Assembly (NCBI GenBank): GCA_902496345.1
Contig: CABVAP010000085.1
Location: 1 to 9,733 of the forward strand
Source: an uncultured Eubacteriales bacterium
GTDB lineage: Bacteria > Bacillota > Clostridia > Lachnospirales > CAG-274
Direction: 5' to 3'
DNA length: 9,733 nt
The notes below the pieces were generated by a model that worked only from the letters and a program-made list of their open reading frames with translations, ran no database searches and was not told where the DNA came from. A program made the position numbers and the translations under genes. How positions within the stretch are numbered: position 1 is the stretch's first letter; each line of letters opens with the position of its first letter. This document shows, piece after piece, positions 1-7,071 of the stretch.

Positions 1-16
1 CAGGGGAACACCCCTG
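1..16. repeat. short GC hairpin at window edge
   Basis: CAGGGG, the loop AACA, then CCCCTG form a perfect 6-bp stem-loop. It resembles the other GC-rich hairpins in the intergenic DNA of this window and is probably the end of a further palindromic repeat cut by the window edge. There is no T-run after it, so it is not a typical rho-independent terminator. Confidence 0.45.
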
Positions 17-33
17 CACCCGAGTGGCACTGC

Positions 34-117
34 TTATGAGCTTGCACAAGTAAAAACAATTAAAAACAAAAACGGTTTAATTTTGTTTTTAATTGTTTTT
101 ACGCAAGCGAATGTGCC
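34..117 (+). repeat. palindromic repeat, long-armed copy (family P1)
   Basis: This is a perfect 22-bp inverted repeat (50-71 pairs with 81-102) around the 9-nt loop ACGGTTTAA. The A/T-rich arms are built from AAAAACAATT-type units. An outer GCTTGC (40-45) can pair with GCAAGC (103-108). The same element occurs in opposite orientation at 9256-9319, with the same flanks and a loop differing by one base but arms only 12 bp long. It is non-coding, and looks like a REP/MITE-type dispersed element. No transposase is linked to it. Confidence 0.75.
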
Positions 118-190
118 ACAAATAACCCGACATTTGGCAGTTTATAGGCAATTTAATTTTAATCACGATATATTTGTAGTTTATTTTGGT

Positions 191-350
191 AAAAATAAAG
201 CTTTTGCGAAAATCTTATTTTTGCTTACATAAGAGGAGAACGCATCAGGAAACGATAGTTTCCGGCAAAAGTTTAGGTCAAGCCTTTTCAAAGGCTTGTG
301 GGTGTGGGCAAAGCCCACGGTTTTAATAGGGTGGTGGGGCAAAGCCCCAC
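191..350 (+). repeat. composite multi-hairpin repeat, copy 1 (family P2)
   Basis: The element contains ordered modules: an imperfect A/T hairpin starting AAAAATAAAG (191-221); a GGAAAC/GTTTCC hairpin (248-263, loop GATA); a conserved CAAAAGTT (266-273); a perfect 8-bp hairpin CAAGCCTT/AAGGCTTG (279-298, loop TTCA); and a GTGGGC/GCCCAC hairpin with AAA loop (304-318). A further GTGGGGC/GCCCCAC hairpin with AAA loop follows (334-350). The same module order recurs at 9541-9675. The distance from the AAAAATAAAG start to GGAAAC is exactly 57 nt in both copies. It is non-coding, and the minus-strand open frame across it is judged spurious. Confidence 0.7.
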
Positions 351-425
351 GGTCTTTCACCCCTACAACTTCTAATTTGTCTGATAAGTGAAATATTACA
401 AAATTATTATAAATTGCTTGAAATG

Positions 426-454
426 TTGATGTGTTCAGGCGCTTATGGTAAAAT
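426..454 (+). promoter_or_regulatory. probable sigma-A promoter of the SLH surface-protein gene
   Basis: TTGATG (426-431) and TAAAAT (449-454) are separated by 17 nt. Both are close to the sigma-A consensus. Transcription would start near 461 and leave a leader of about 57 nt before the ATG at 518. It lies just after the hairpin-repeat cluster. The call rests on motif and spacing only; in AT-rich DNA this can arise by chance. Confidence 0.4.
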
Positions 455-517
455 AAACTTGGGTGAAAATCCATAATGTAGAAGGTTTTGTTATTAATGA
501 ATAGAAAGGGTAGTTAT

Positions 518-3500
518 ATGATTAAAACAAGGCTAAAAACAAAGCTAAAATCTTTAGTAAGTGTTGTACTTACTATGTCTATGGTTTTTACTATGCTTTC
601 AAACGTTACATTTGTCTATGCTTTAAATGATAATGTCTACGAGGGGTATGAAGATTATACTTATGATGATGATTGTGAAGTTGCTCTTATGCCATACGAT
701 GGTCTTGAGTCTTCTAATTTGAAAATAACTCAGACAACTATGAGAGAAATTAATGCTGGTATGACTTTTGATGATGTCTTTATTGAGAATCCGGTAAGTT
801 CATCTATGCCATATGCATTTATAAATTATTATAAGTATTATAATACTCCTCAAAGCACAGAAAAAACTTTTGACAGAAGTACAACCTTAAGTAGTGTTAT
901 TTGGGGTGCATCGGTTTCTGTTCACGATGATGACAACAAAAAAATAACAGGTCTTACTCTTTCAATCGGTATTGAGTGGTGTAATGACTATGGTTTCTTT
1001 AATCCATCAACAGGTGAAGCTGATGACGATGGTAAGTGGTCAGACACAGGTGGTACAGAACAAAGAATTTATAATAAGAAAGATAACACATATGGCAGAA
1101 TGGCTACTCCTGTTAGAGATGGATATACTTTTGTACGTTGGTATTATATTGAAAATGGAAACAAAGTTGATACTACGTATCAACCTTGGTATTCTTTTAA
1201 ACAAAAAACAAATTATCCTGTGTGGCAACTTGCAAAGTATCAAATAGATTATGAGCTTAATGGTGGAGTTAATTCGACATCAAACCCTACAAGCTATATT
1301 TATAAAACAGGTGTTGCAAGTTTTGAAAATCCAACAAAAGAGTACTTTAGTTTTGATGGCTGGTATTTAGATGAAAACTTTAATACACCCGTTACTTCTA
1401 TATCAGATACTAATATGGGTGATGTGAAGTTATATGCTAAATGGATACAGACTAGTTTTGCGTTGAATTTTGATGCTAACGGTGGTGTAGACGGAAGTAA
1501 AACTTCTGTTATGGTTCCAAAGGGTGACAAAATAAGTGATTATTTAACATCAGCTGTTGACGAAGTCCCTACAAAAGATAATTCGGTATTTTCAGGCTGG
1601 GTAAAGGCAGACGGAACTGAATTAACAGATAGTGACGTAATGACAGAAAAAGGTTTTACAGTATATGCAAAATGGGAAGCAAGTAAATACAAACTTAGTT
1701 TTGATTTAAACGGTGGAACAGGAAATATATCTGCTATAGATATGAGTTATGGCGAGAAGATTTCAGATAATCTTACAGACGTCATTCCAACAAAAACAGG
1801 TTATACGTTTGTAGGTTGGGTAAAATCAGACGGAAGTGACTTAACAGATGCAGACGTAATGACAGAAAACGGCTTTACAGTATACGCAAAATGGGAAGCT
1901 AACAAATACAAACTTAGTTTTGATTTAAACGGTGGAACAGGAAGTATATCCGATGTAGATGTTGCTTATGGTGAAAAAATTTCTGATAATCTTACAAGTA
2001 TTGTTCCAACTAAATCAGGTGCTACATTTGCAGGTTGGGTAAAATCAGACGGAAGCGACTTGACAGATAGTGACGTAATGACAGAAAGTGGCTTCAAAGT
2101 ATATGCAAAATGGGAAATTGGTAAATATAAACTTAGTTTTGATTTAACTGGTGGAACAGGAAATATATCTGATGTAAATGTTACTTATGGTGAAAAAATT
2201 TCTGATAATCTTACAGACGTAGTTCCAACAAAAACAGGTTATACATTTGTAGGCTGGGTGAAATCAGACGGAAGTGGCTTAGCAGATAGTGACGTAATGA
2301 CAGAAGATGGCTTCACAGTATACGCAAAATGGGAAGCTAACAAATACAAACTTAATTTTGATTTAAACGGTGGAACAGGAAATATATCTGATGTAAACAT
2401 TGCCTATGGTGAAAAGATTTCTGATAATCTCACAACAGTAGTTCCAACAAAGACAGGTTATACGTTTGTAGGCTGGGTGAAAACAGGTGAGGTTGATTTA
2501 ACTGATACAGACGTAATGACAGAAGACGGCTTCACAGTATACGCAAAATGGAAAGCTAACAAATACAAACTTAGTTTTGATTTAAACGGTGGAATAGGAG
2601 ATACATCTGATATAGATGTTGCTTATGGTGAAAAAATTTCTGATAATCTTACAACAATAGTTCCAACTAAATCAGGTGCTACATTTGGTGGCTGGGTAAA
2701 ATTAGACGGAAGTGACTTAACTGACGCAGATGTAATGACAGAAAATGGTTTCACGGTATATGCAAAATGGGAAACTGGTAAATACAGACTTAGTTTTGAT
2801 TTAAATGGTGGAACAGGTAATATATCTGATGCTATTGTAAGTTATGGTGAAAAGATTTCTGACAACCTTACAGACGTAGTTCCAACAAAAACGGGTTATA
2901 CATTTGTAGGCTGGGTGAAATCAGACGGAAGTGGCTTAGCAGATAGTGACGTAATGACAGAAGATGGCTTCACAGTATATGCAAAATGGGAAACTGGTAA
3001 ATACAAACTTAATTTTGATTTAAACGGTGGAACAGGAGATATATCTGATATAGATGTTGCCTATGGCAATAAAATTTCTGATAACCTCACAACAGTAGTT
3101 CCAACAAAAACAGGCTATACATTTGTAGGTTGGGTAAAAACAGGTGAGGCTGATTTAACTGATACAGATGTGATGACAGAAAATGGTTTCACGGTATACG
3201 CAAAATGGGAAATCGGTAAATATAAACTTAGTTTTGACTTAAATGGTGGAACAGGAGATATACCTGACGTAGATGTTGTCTATGGCGAAAAAATTTCTGA
3301 TAATCTTACAGATGTAGTTCCAACAAAAACAGGTTATAAATTTATAGGTTGGGTAAAAACAGGTGAGGCTGATTTAACTGATGTAGATGTAATGACTGAA
3401 AATGGTTTCACTGTATACGCAAAATGGGAGGCTAATAAGTATAATATTAGCTTTGAATTAAACGGTGGAGAAGATTTATCTGGTTTAACTGTAAGTTATG

Positions 3501-5611
3501 GCGAAAAAATTTCAGATGTTCTTGCAGGTATAATCCCAACAAAAACAGGTAATAAATTTGTAGGCTGGGTGAAAGCAGACGGAACTGAGCTTACAGATAG
3601 TGATGTTGTTACCGAAAATGGTTTCACAGTATATGCAAAATGGGAAGCAATCAAGTATAAACTTAGTTTTGATTTAAATGGTGGAATAGGAAGTATATCT
3701 GATGTAGATGTAAGTTATGGTGAAAAGATTTCATCTGGTCTTACAACTAGTGTTCCAACAAGAACAGGTTATACATTTGTAGGTTGGGTGAAAACAGGTG
3801 AGGCTGAATTAACAGACGCTGACGTAATGACAGAAAATGGCTTTACAGTATACGCAAAATGGAGTGTAAACAGTATTTCAGCAATCGAGCAAGTTATATC
3901 CGGAAAATTATCAGAAGTTGTTGCTGATGATGTTTCTATAAATAACCAAATTTTAAACGGAACAGGTGATTATACTTTTGAGGTTGCTCCAAACCAAACA
4001 ATCCCTAACGGTATTGTAATTGGTTCTGACGGTAAAGTTTCCGGAACTTATCTTCAAGCCGGAACATTTACTGTAAATGTTATTGTTACAGATGTAAATT
4101 CTAAAGTTTCAACTACTAAAGTTGTTAGATTTGAAGTTGCAAAATCTGATGCTCCAGAAATTGTATTCCCTGTTATCGACAATACTGTTCCATACGGAAC
4201 TAAACTTAGTGAAATAGCTTTAGCTGGAAATGATTACGGTACTTTTGAATGGGTTGAACCTGATACAATTGCAGATGTAAAAAACTCTGGTTATGCAGTT
4301 AAGTTTACACCAAACAGTGAGTCAATGGGAAAATATAACTATGATAATATTGAACTTACAAAAAATGTTGCTGTTACTGTAGTTCCTGCTGAACCTACTT
4401 TAGACGAAACACCTACAGCATCTAATATTACTAGAAATAATACACTTGGAAATTCTAGAATAATTGGTGGTAAATTTATAGGTATTGACGGTCAAGAAAT
4501 TAAAGGTACTTATGAATGGAAAGAACCAGATACTACTTTTGACGCATACAATACTTATCAAAAAACAGTTGTGTTTACTCCAGAAAATCCAAACTATTCA
4601 TCTGTTGAGTTTGATATAAACGTTATCGTTAGAAGTTCCGGAGGTACTTCATCTGTAACACCTGTTACCTATACAATAAATGCAAGTTGTTCTGACGGTG
4701 GTTATATATCACCTAAAGGCAGACTTCAAGTTTATGAATATAGTAACGCTACTTTTACATTTAAACCTTATGCCGGTTATAGAGTTGCAGAAGTAAGAAT
4801 TGACGGAGAAAAAATTGACAGCGACAGTACTGGTGGTAGATATACTTTCAGTAGCATACAAAACTATCACAGAATTTACGTTGAATTTGAAGAGGGTGAC
4901 GCTACTGAATCTAAAAAAGTAAGAGTAGATAGTGACGGCAAAACAGAAGATACTTCTTCTGATGTTGAATCTTCTACATCAAAAGAAAAAGTAACTGACA
5001 GCGAAATATCAAATGATGTTCAAGATAAAGTAGCACAAGTATTTAATACTTCTGATGATGTTTCTTATGTTCAAGGTTATCCAGACAATACTTTTAAACC
5101 TTACGGTTTACTTACAAGAGCAGAGGCATCTGTTATTATAAATAACCTTTTGAAAGAACAGTCTTCAAACGTTGAAAATAGTTCTAAGTTTACTGATGTA
5201 AATGCCTCTGATTGGTACTTTAAATATGTAAGTAACCTTACTCAAAAAGGCATAATAAACGGATATTCTGACGGAACATTTAAACCAAACGCAAATATCA
5301 CTAGAGCAGAAATGGTTGCTCTTGTTGTAAAAGCTATTGGTTTATCTGGTGAGTATACAAGTTTCTTCAGCGATACAAAAGGTTCTTGGGCAGAAAATGC
5401 TATTGCTATCGCTAATGCTCAAGGTTGGGTAAATGGATATTCTGACGGAACATTTAAACCAAATGCAAATATTACCAGAGCCGAAGTTACTGTTCTTATG
5501 AACAGAGTTATGGGCAGAAGTTCATCTTCTGACGATTCAAAAGCTAATTTCTCAGACGTAAACCCTGACGATTGGTTCTTTGGTGATGTTTCTTCTGCAA
5601 CAGGAAAATAA
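518..5611 (+). CDS. secreted SLH-anchored surface protein with InlB B-type repeat array
   Basis: This 1697-aa protein is probably held on the cell wall and displayed outside, perhaps in adhesion or the surface layer. ATG 518 is chosen because GAAAGGG (504-510) lies 7 nt upstream and a signal peptide follows at once: basic start, hydrophobic core, likely cleavage after VYA (residue 35). Residues 36 to about 200 are acidic and not recognised. Residues 240-1118 are twelve InlB B/Flg_new-type repeats, each ending near YAKW. Then come an Ig-like segment (about 1118-1209, SDGKVSGTYLQAGTF), two related modules sharing GT(F/Y)EWxEPDT (about 1212-1375), a 'bacterial repeat' module (1384-1458) and a Ser/Asp/Lys linker. 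Three SLH motifs end the protein, with LTRAE at 1532, ITRAE at 1594 and ITRAE at 1652. SLH domains are known to bind secondary cell-wall polymers. The final part, FSDVNPDDWFFGDVSSATGK, stops a few residues earlier than I would expect for the family. It appears monocistronic, with its own promoter and terminator. The ligand is unknown. Confidence 0.9.
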   Translation: MIKTRLKTKLKSLVSVVLTMSMVFTMLSNVTFVYALNDNVYEGYEDYTYDDDCEVALMPYDGLESSNLKITQTTMREINAGMTFDDVFIENPVSSSMPYAFINYYKYYNTPQSTEKTFDRSTTLSSVIWGASVSVHDDDNKKITGLTLSIGIEWCNDYGFFNPSTGEADDDGKWSDTGGTEQRIYNKKDNTYGRMATPVRDGYTFVRWYYIENGNKVDTTYQPWYSFKQKTNYPVWQLAKYQIDYELNGGVNSTSNPTSYIYKTGVASFENPTKEYFSFDGWYLDENFNTPVTSISDTNMGDVKLYAKWIQTSFALNFDANGGVDGSKTSVMVPKGDKISDYLTSAVDEVPTKDNSVFSGWVKADGTELTDSDVMTEKGFTVYAKWEASKYKLSFDLNGGTGNISAIDMSYGEKISDNLTDVIPTKTGYTFVGWVKSDGSDLTDADVMTENGFTVYAKWEANKYKLSFDLNGGTGSISDVDVAYGEKISDNLTSIVPTKSGATFAGWVKSDGSDLTDSDVMTESGFKVYAKWEIGKYKLSFDLTGGTGNISDVNVTYGEKISDNLTDVVPTKTGYTFVGWVKSDGSGLADSDVMTEDGFTVYAKWEANKYKLNFDLNGGTGNISDVNIAYGEKISDNLTTVVPTKTGYTFVGWVKTGEVDLTDTDVMTEDGFTVYAKWKANKYKLSFDLNGGIGDTSDIDVAYGEKISDNLTTIVPTKSGATFGGWVKLDGSDLTDADVMTENGFTVYAKWETGKYRLSFDLNGGTGNISDAIVSYGEKISDNLTDVVPTKTGYTFVGWVKSDGSGLADSDVMTEDGFTVYAKWETGKYKLNFDLNGGTGDISDIDVAYGNKISDNLTTVVPTKTGYTFVGWVKTGEADLTDTDVMTENGFTVYAKWEIGKYKLSFDLNGGTGDIPDVDVVYGEKISDNLTDVVPTKTGYKFIGWVKTGEADLTDVDVMTENGFTVYAKWEANKYNISFELNGGEDLSGLTVSYGEKISDVLAGIIPTKTGNKFVGWVKADGTELTDSDVVTENGFTVYAKWEAIKYKLSFDLNGGIGSISDVDVSYGEKISSGLTTSVPTRTGYTFVGWVKTGEAELTDADVMTENGFTVYAKWSVNSISAIEQVISGKLSEVVADDVSINNQILNGTGDYTFEVAPNQTIPNGIVIGSDGKVSGTYLQAGTFTVNVIVTDVNSKVSTTKVVRFEVAKSDAPEIVFPVIDNTVPYGTKLSEIALAGNDYGTFEWVEPDTIADVKNSGYAVKFTPNSESMGKYNYDNIELTKNVAVTVVPAEPTLDETPTASNITRNNTLGNSRIIGGKFIGIDGQEIKGTYEWKEPDTTFDAYNTYQKTVVFTPENPNYSSVEFDINVIVRSSGGTSSVTPVTYTINASCSDGGYISPKGRLQVYEYSNATFTFKPYAGYRVAEVRIDGEKIDSDSTGGRYTFSSIQNYHRIYVEFEEGDATESKKVRVDSDGKTEDTSSDVESSTSKEKVTDSEISNDVQDKVAQVFNTSDDVSYVQGYPDNTFKPYGLLTRAEASVIINNLLKEQSSNVENSSKFTDVNASDWYFKYVSNLTQKGIINGYSDGTFKPNANITRAEMVALVVKAIGLSGEYTSFFSDTKGSWAENAIAIANAQGWVNGYSDGTFKPNANITRAEVTVLMNRVMGRSSSSDDSKANFSDVNPDDWFFGDVSSATGK
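1235..3871 (+). repeat. in-gene tandem array of twelve InlB-B repeat units, about 219 bp each
   Basis: Two diverged units (1235-1450 and 1451-1684) precede ten very similar ones starting at 1685, 1904, 2123, 2342, 2561, 2780, 2999, 3218, 3437 and 3653. Units are 219 bp (73 codons) except the one at 3437, which is 216 bp. The consensus begins KYKLSFDLNGGTG and continues through YGEKISDNLT, PTKTGYTFVGWVK and DVMTENGFTVYAKW. Every period is a multiple of three, so gain or loss of units keeps the frame. Units 3-4-5 and 6-7-8, counting the diverged 1451 unit as number 1, match each other as a block. Confidence 0.93.
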
Positions 5612-5623
5612 TAGTTAGTTATT

Positions 5624-5662
5624 AGAGAGTTGCTACCTTTTTTAGGTGGTAGCTCTCTTTTT
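5624..5662 (+). terminator. rho-independent terminator after the SLH gene
   Basis: AGAGAG...CTACC (5624-5637) pairs with GGTAGCTCTCT (5648-5658) with a 3-nt bulge in the 5' arm, and a T-run (5658-5662) follows. It starts 13 nt after the TAA stop, which is followed directly by an in-frame TAG. It should separate the surface-protein transcript from the next operon. Confidence 0.75.
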
Positions 5663-5683
5663 ATAAATATTTCAATTTAATAC

Positions 5684-5712
5684 TTGAAAAATAGAGCAAT
5701 TTTAGTTATTAT
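5684..5712 (+). promoter_or_regulatory. probable sigma-A promoter of the DUF402-radC operon
   Basis: TTGAAA (5684-5689), a 17-nt spacer and TATTAT (5707-5712) closely match the sigma-A consensus. Transcription would start near 5719, about 40 nt before the ATG at 5760. It sits just after the preceding terminator, as expected for a new transcription unit. Confidence 0.55.
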
Positions 5713-5759
5713 TATTATATGTGAGTTTTTAAACCATTTTTATGAAGGAAGATTTGACA

Positions 5760-6239
5760 ATGACTGAAAATACCGTTAAAATGTATAGACGACGTTTTAT
5801 ACCAGATGAAAAGGTTCTTTTAAAAGATGACCATATTATCGAAATGACAAAAGACCATATTATTACAAAATGGAATGTACTTAAAAAGAGAAAGGATTTT
5901 TCTCACGGTGCATCTTGTTATTTCCTTAATGATAACATTAAAGTAAGTAAATTTATTGATGATGACGAAAATATCTTATACTGGTACTGTGATATTATAG
6001 ACTGGGAATATGATGAAAAAGAGAATACTTGGGTTTTTAATGATTTGCTTATAGATGTTATTGTATACGAAAATGGATTTGTTAAAGTTGTTGATATGGG
6101 CGAGGTTTCGGAAGCCCTTGAAAAAGGTCTTATCGATGACAACCTTGTTAAAAAAGCCTTGACAACTGTTGATAACTTGCTCCAAAAAATATATAACAAT
6201 GAATTTGATTACTATAAAAATTTTATTTTGAATATTTGA
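5760..6239 (+). CDS. DUF402 family protein (nucleotide phosphatase-like)
   Basis: This 159-aa cytoplasmic protein is close to full length for the family. The start at 5760 is preferred because AAGGAAG (5745-5751) lies 8 nt upstream; the earlier in-frame ATG at 5742 overlaps that ribosome site. The DUF402 core is clear: RRRFIPDE (10-17), KRKDFSHGASCYF (43-55), YWYCDIIDWEYD (74-85), NDLLIDV (94-100) and VDMGE (111-115). Its many acidic residues fit metal binding. Characterised relatives, Staphylococcus Ntdp and Streptomyces FomD, hydrolyse nucleoside di-/triphosphates or nucleotide conjugates; that activity is only inferred here. It is the first gene of an operon, with its stop overlapping the ribosome site of radC. 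No signal peptide or membrane segment is seen. Confidence 0.85.
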   Translation: MTENTVKMYRRRFIPDEKVLLKDDHIIEMTKDHIITKWNVLKKRKDFSHGASCYFLNDNIKVSKFIDDDENILYWYCDIIDWEYDEKENTWVFNDLLIDVIVYENGFVKVVDMGEVSEALEKGLIDDNLVKKALTTVDNLLQKIYNNEFDYYKNFILNI

Positions 6240-6249
6240 GGTTATAATT

Positions 6250-6999
6250 ATGCCTACTAATAAAGACAAAAATATATCTACCAAAAGTGAAAAGGCAAAA
6301 ACGGAAAAAAAGAACGTACACGCTGGTCACAGAGGTAGAGTTAAAAATAGATTTATTAATGACGGTTCTTTTGAAAATTTTGAGTATCACCAAATACTTG
6401 AAATGATTTTGTTTTATTCCATAAGACAACAGGACACAAATGAACTTGCTCACAGACTTTTGGACGAATATGGCTCTTTTCACGCACTACTTGATGCAAA
6501 ACCTCAAGATATTCAGAAAAGAGGTAAAGTATCAGAAAATACTGCCGTCTTAATCAGTATGATTCCACATATACTTAAAAAGTATCTTCAAAGCAAGTGG
6601 GAAAGAAATGAAATTATAAATTCACCAAAGGTCGCTTATAAATATTTTCAATCTTTATTACTTGGCAGAGGTACTGAAAGTTTTTATATGCTTTGTCTTG
6701 ACACAAACAAACATCTTATAAAAGAGTTTAACGTAAGTGAGGGAAACGTTCGTCAAGCCTTTGTTTATGTTGACCGAATTGTTGAAATTTCTTTACTATA
6801 TCAAGCGTCTTTTGTTATAATTGGGCATAATCACCCAGGTGGTACGGCGAAACCGTCTTCCCCTGATGTTCAAGCTACTACTAAAATAAAAGATGCTCTT
6901 GAGATGGTCGGCATTAAATTAATCGACCATATAATTGTTTGTGATGACAAATATTTTAGCTTTGCTGAAAAAGAATTGTGCAATTTGGGATATTATTAA
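6250..6999 (+). CDS. radC: RadC family JAB/MPN-domain protein
   Basis: This 249-aa cytoplasmic protein belongs to the RadC family. After a Lys-rich start comes HAGHRGR (24-30), then a helical N-terminal domain with ILEMILFYSIRQQDTNELAHRL-like sequence (about 49-70) and a weak helix-hairpin-helix region (about 86-112). The C-terminal JAB/MPN domain has the metal-binding set E143, H193, H195 and D206 in the HxHx(10)D pattern (GHNHPGG, then SSPD). The family is annotated as DNA repair, but the original E. coli radC102 phenotype came from recG, so the true substrate is uncertain. A metal-dependent hydrolase is the safe inference. The start is supported by TGAGGT (6237-6242), where the TGA is the stop of the upstream DUF402 gene, so the two are probably translationally coupled. 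Nothing appears truncated. Confidence 0.92.
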   Translation: MPTNKDKNISTKSEKAKTEKKNVHAGHRGRVKNRFINDGSFENFEYHQILEMILFYSIRQQDTNELAHRLLDEYGSFHALLDAKPQDIQKRGKVSENTAVLISMIPHILKKYLQSKWERNEIINSPKVAYKYFQSLLLGRGTESFYMLCLDTNKHLIKEFNVSEGNVRQAFVYVDRIVEISLLYQASFVIIGHNHPGGTAKPSSPDVQATTKIKDALEMVGIKLIDHIIVCDDKYFSFAEKELCNLGYY

Positions 7000-7003
7000 A
7001 ATT

Positions 7004-7032
7004 TTGCCATTTATTTGGGCAGTTTATACAAT
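7004..7032 (+). promoter_or_regulatory. strong sigma-A promoter of glyQS
   Basis: TTGCCA (7004-7009), a 17-nt spacer and TACAAT (7027-7032) are close to consensus and begin only 5 nt after the radC stop. Transcription would start near 7039, giving a leader of about 33 nt. That is far too short for a T-box riboswitch. I see no terminator between radC and this promoter, so read-through may also contribute. Confidence 0.65.
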
Positions 7033-7071
7033 GCTCATTTACATATAACTATATTCTTGGAGGTTACAAAA

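Noticed and set aside
181..474. 97-codon minus-strand open frame
   Set aside because: It runs through the hairpin repeats of family P2, has no convincing ribosome site or domain, and its internal motifs are simply translated palindromes.
1685..3871. Possible CRISPR or non-coding satellite array
   Set aside because: The period is about 219 bp with no unique spacers, and all units translate in one frame into InlB B-type repeats of a single protein.
5598..5640. Frameshift or broken end of the SLH gene
   Set aside because: I looked for a continuation of the SLH domain past the stop in other frames and saw none; a terminator follows within 13 nt.
5742..5762. Upstream in-frame ATG for the DUF402 gene
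   Set aside because: This ATG overlaps the AAGGAAG ribosome site itself. The ATG at 5760 has correct spacing. The same reasoning rejects 8529 for the RpiB-like gene, and lack of a ribosome site rejects TTG 7015 for glyQS and TTG 488 for the surface protein.
7000..7071. T-box riboswitch before glyQS
   Set aside because: The gap is only 72 nt and is occupied by a promoter and ribosome site; no specifier stem or T-box sequence is present.
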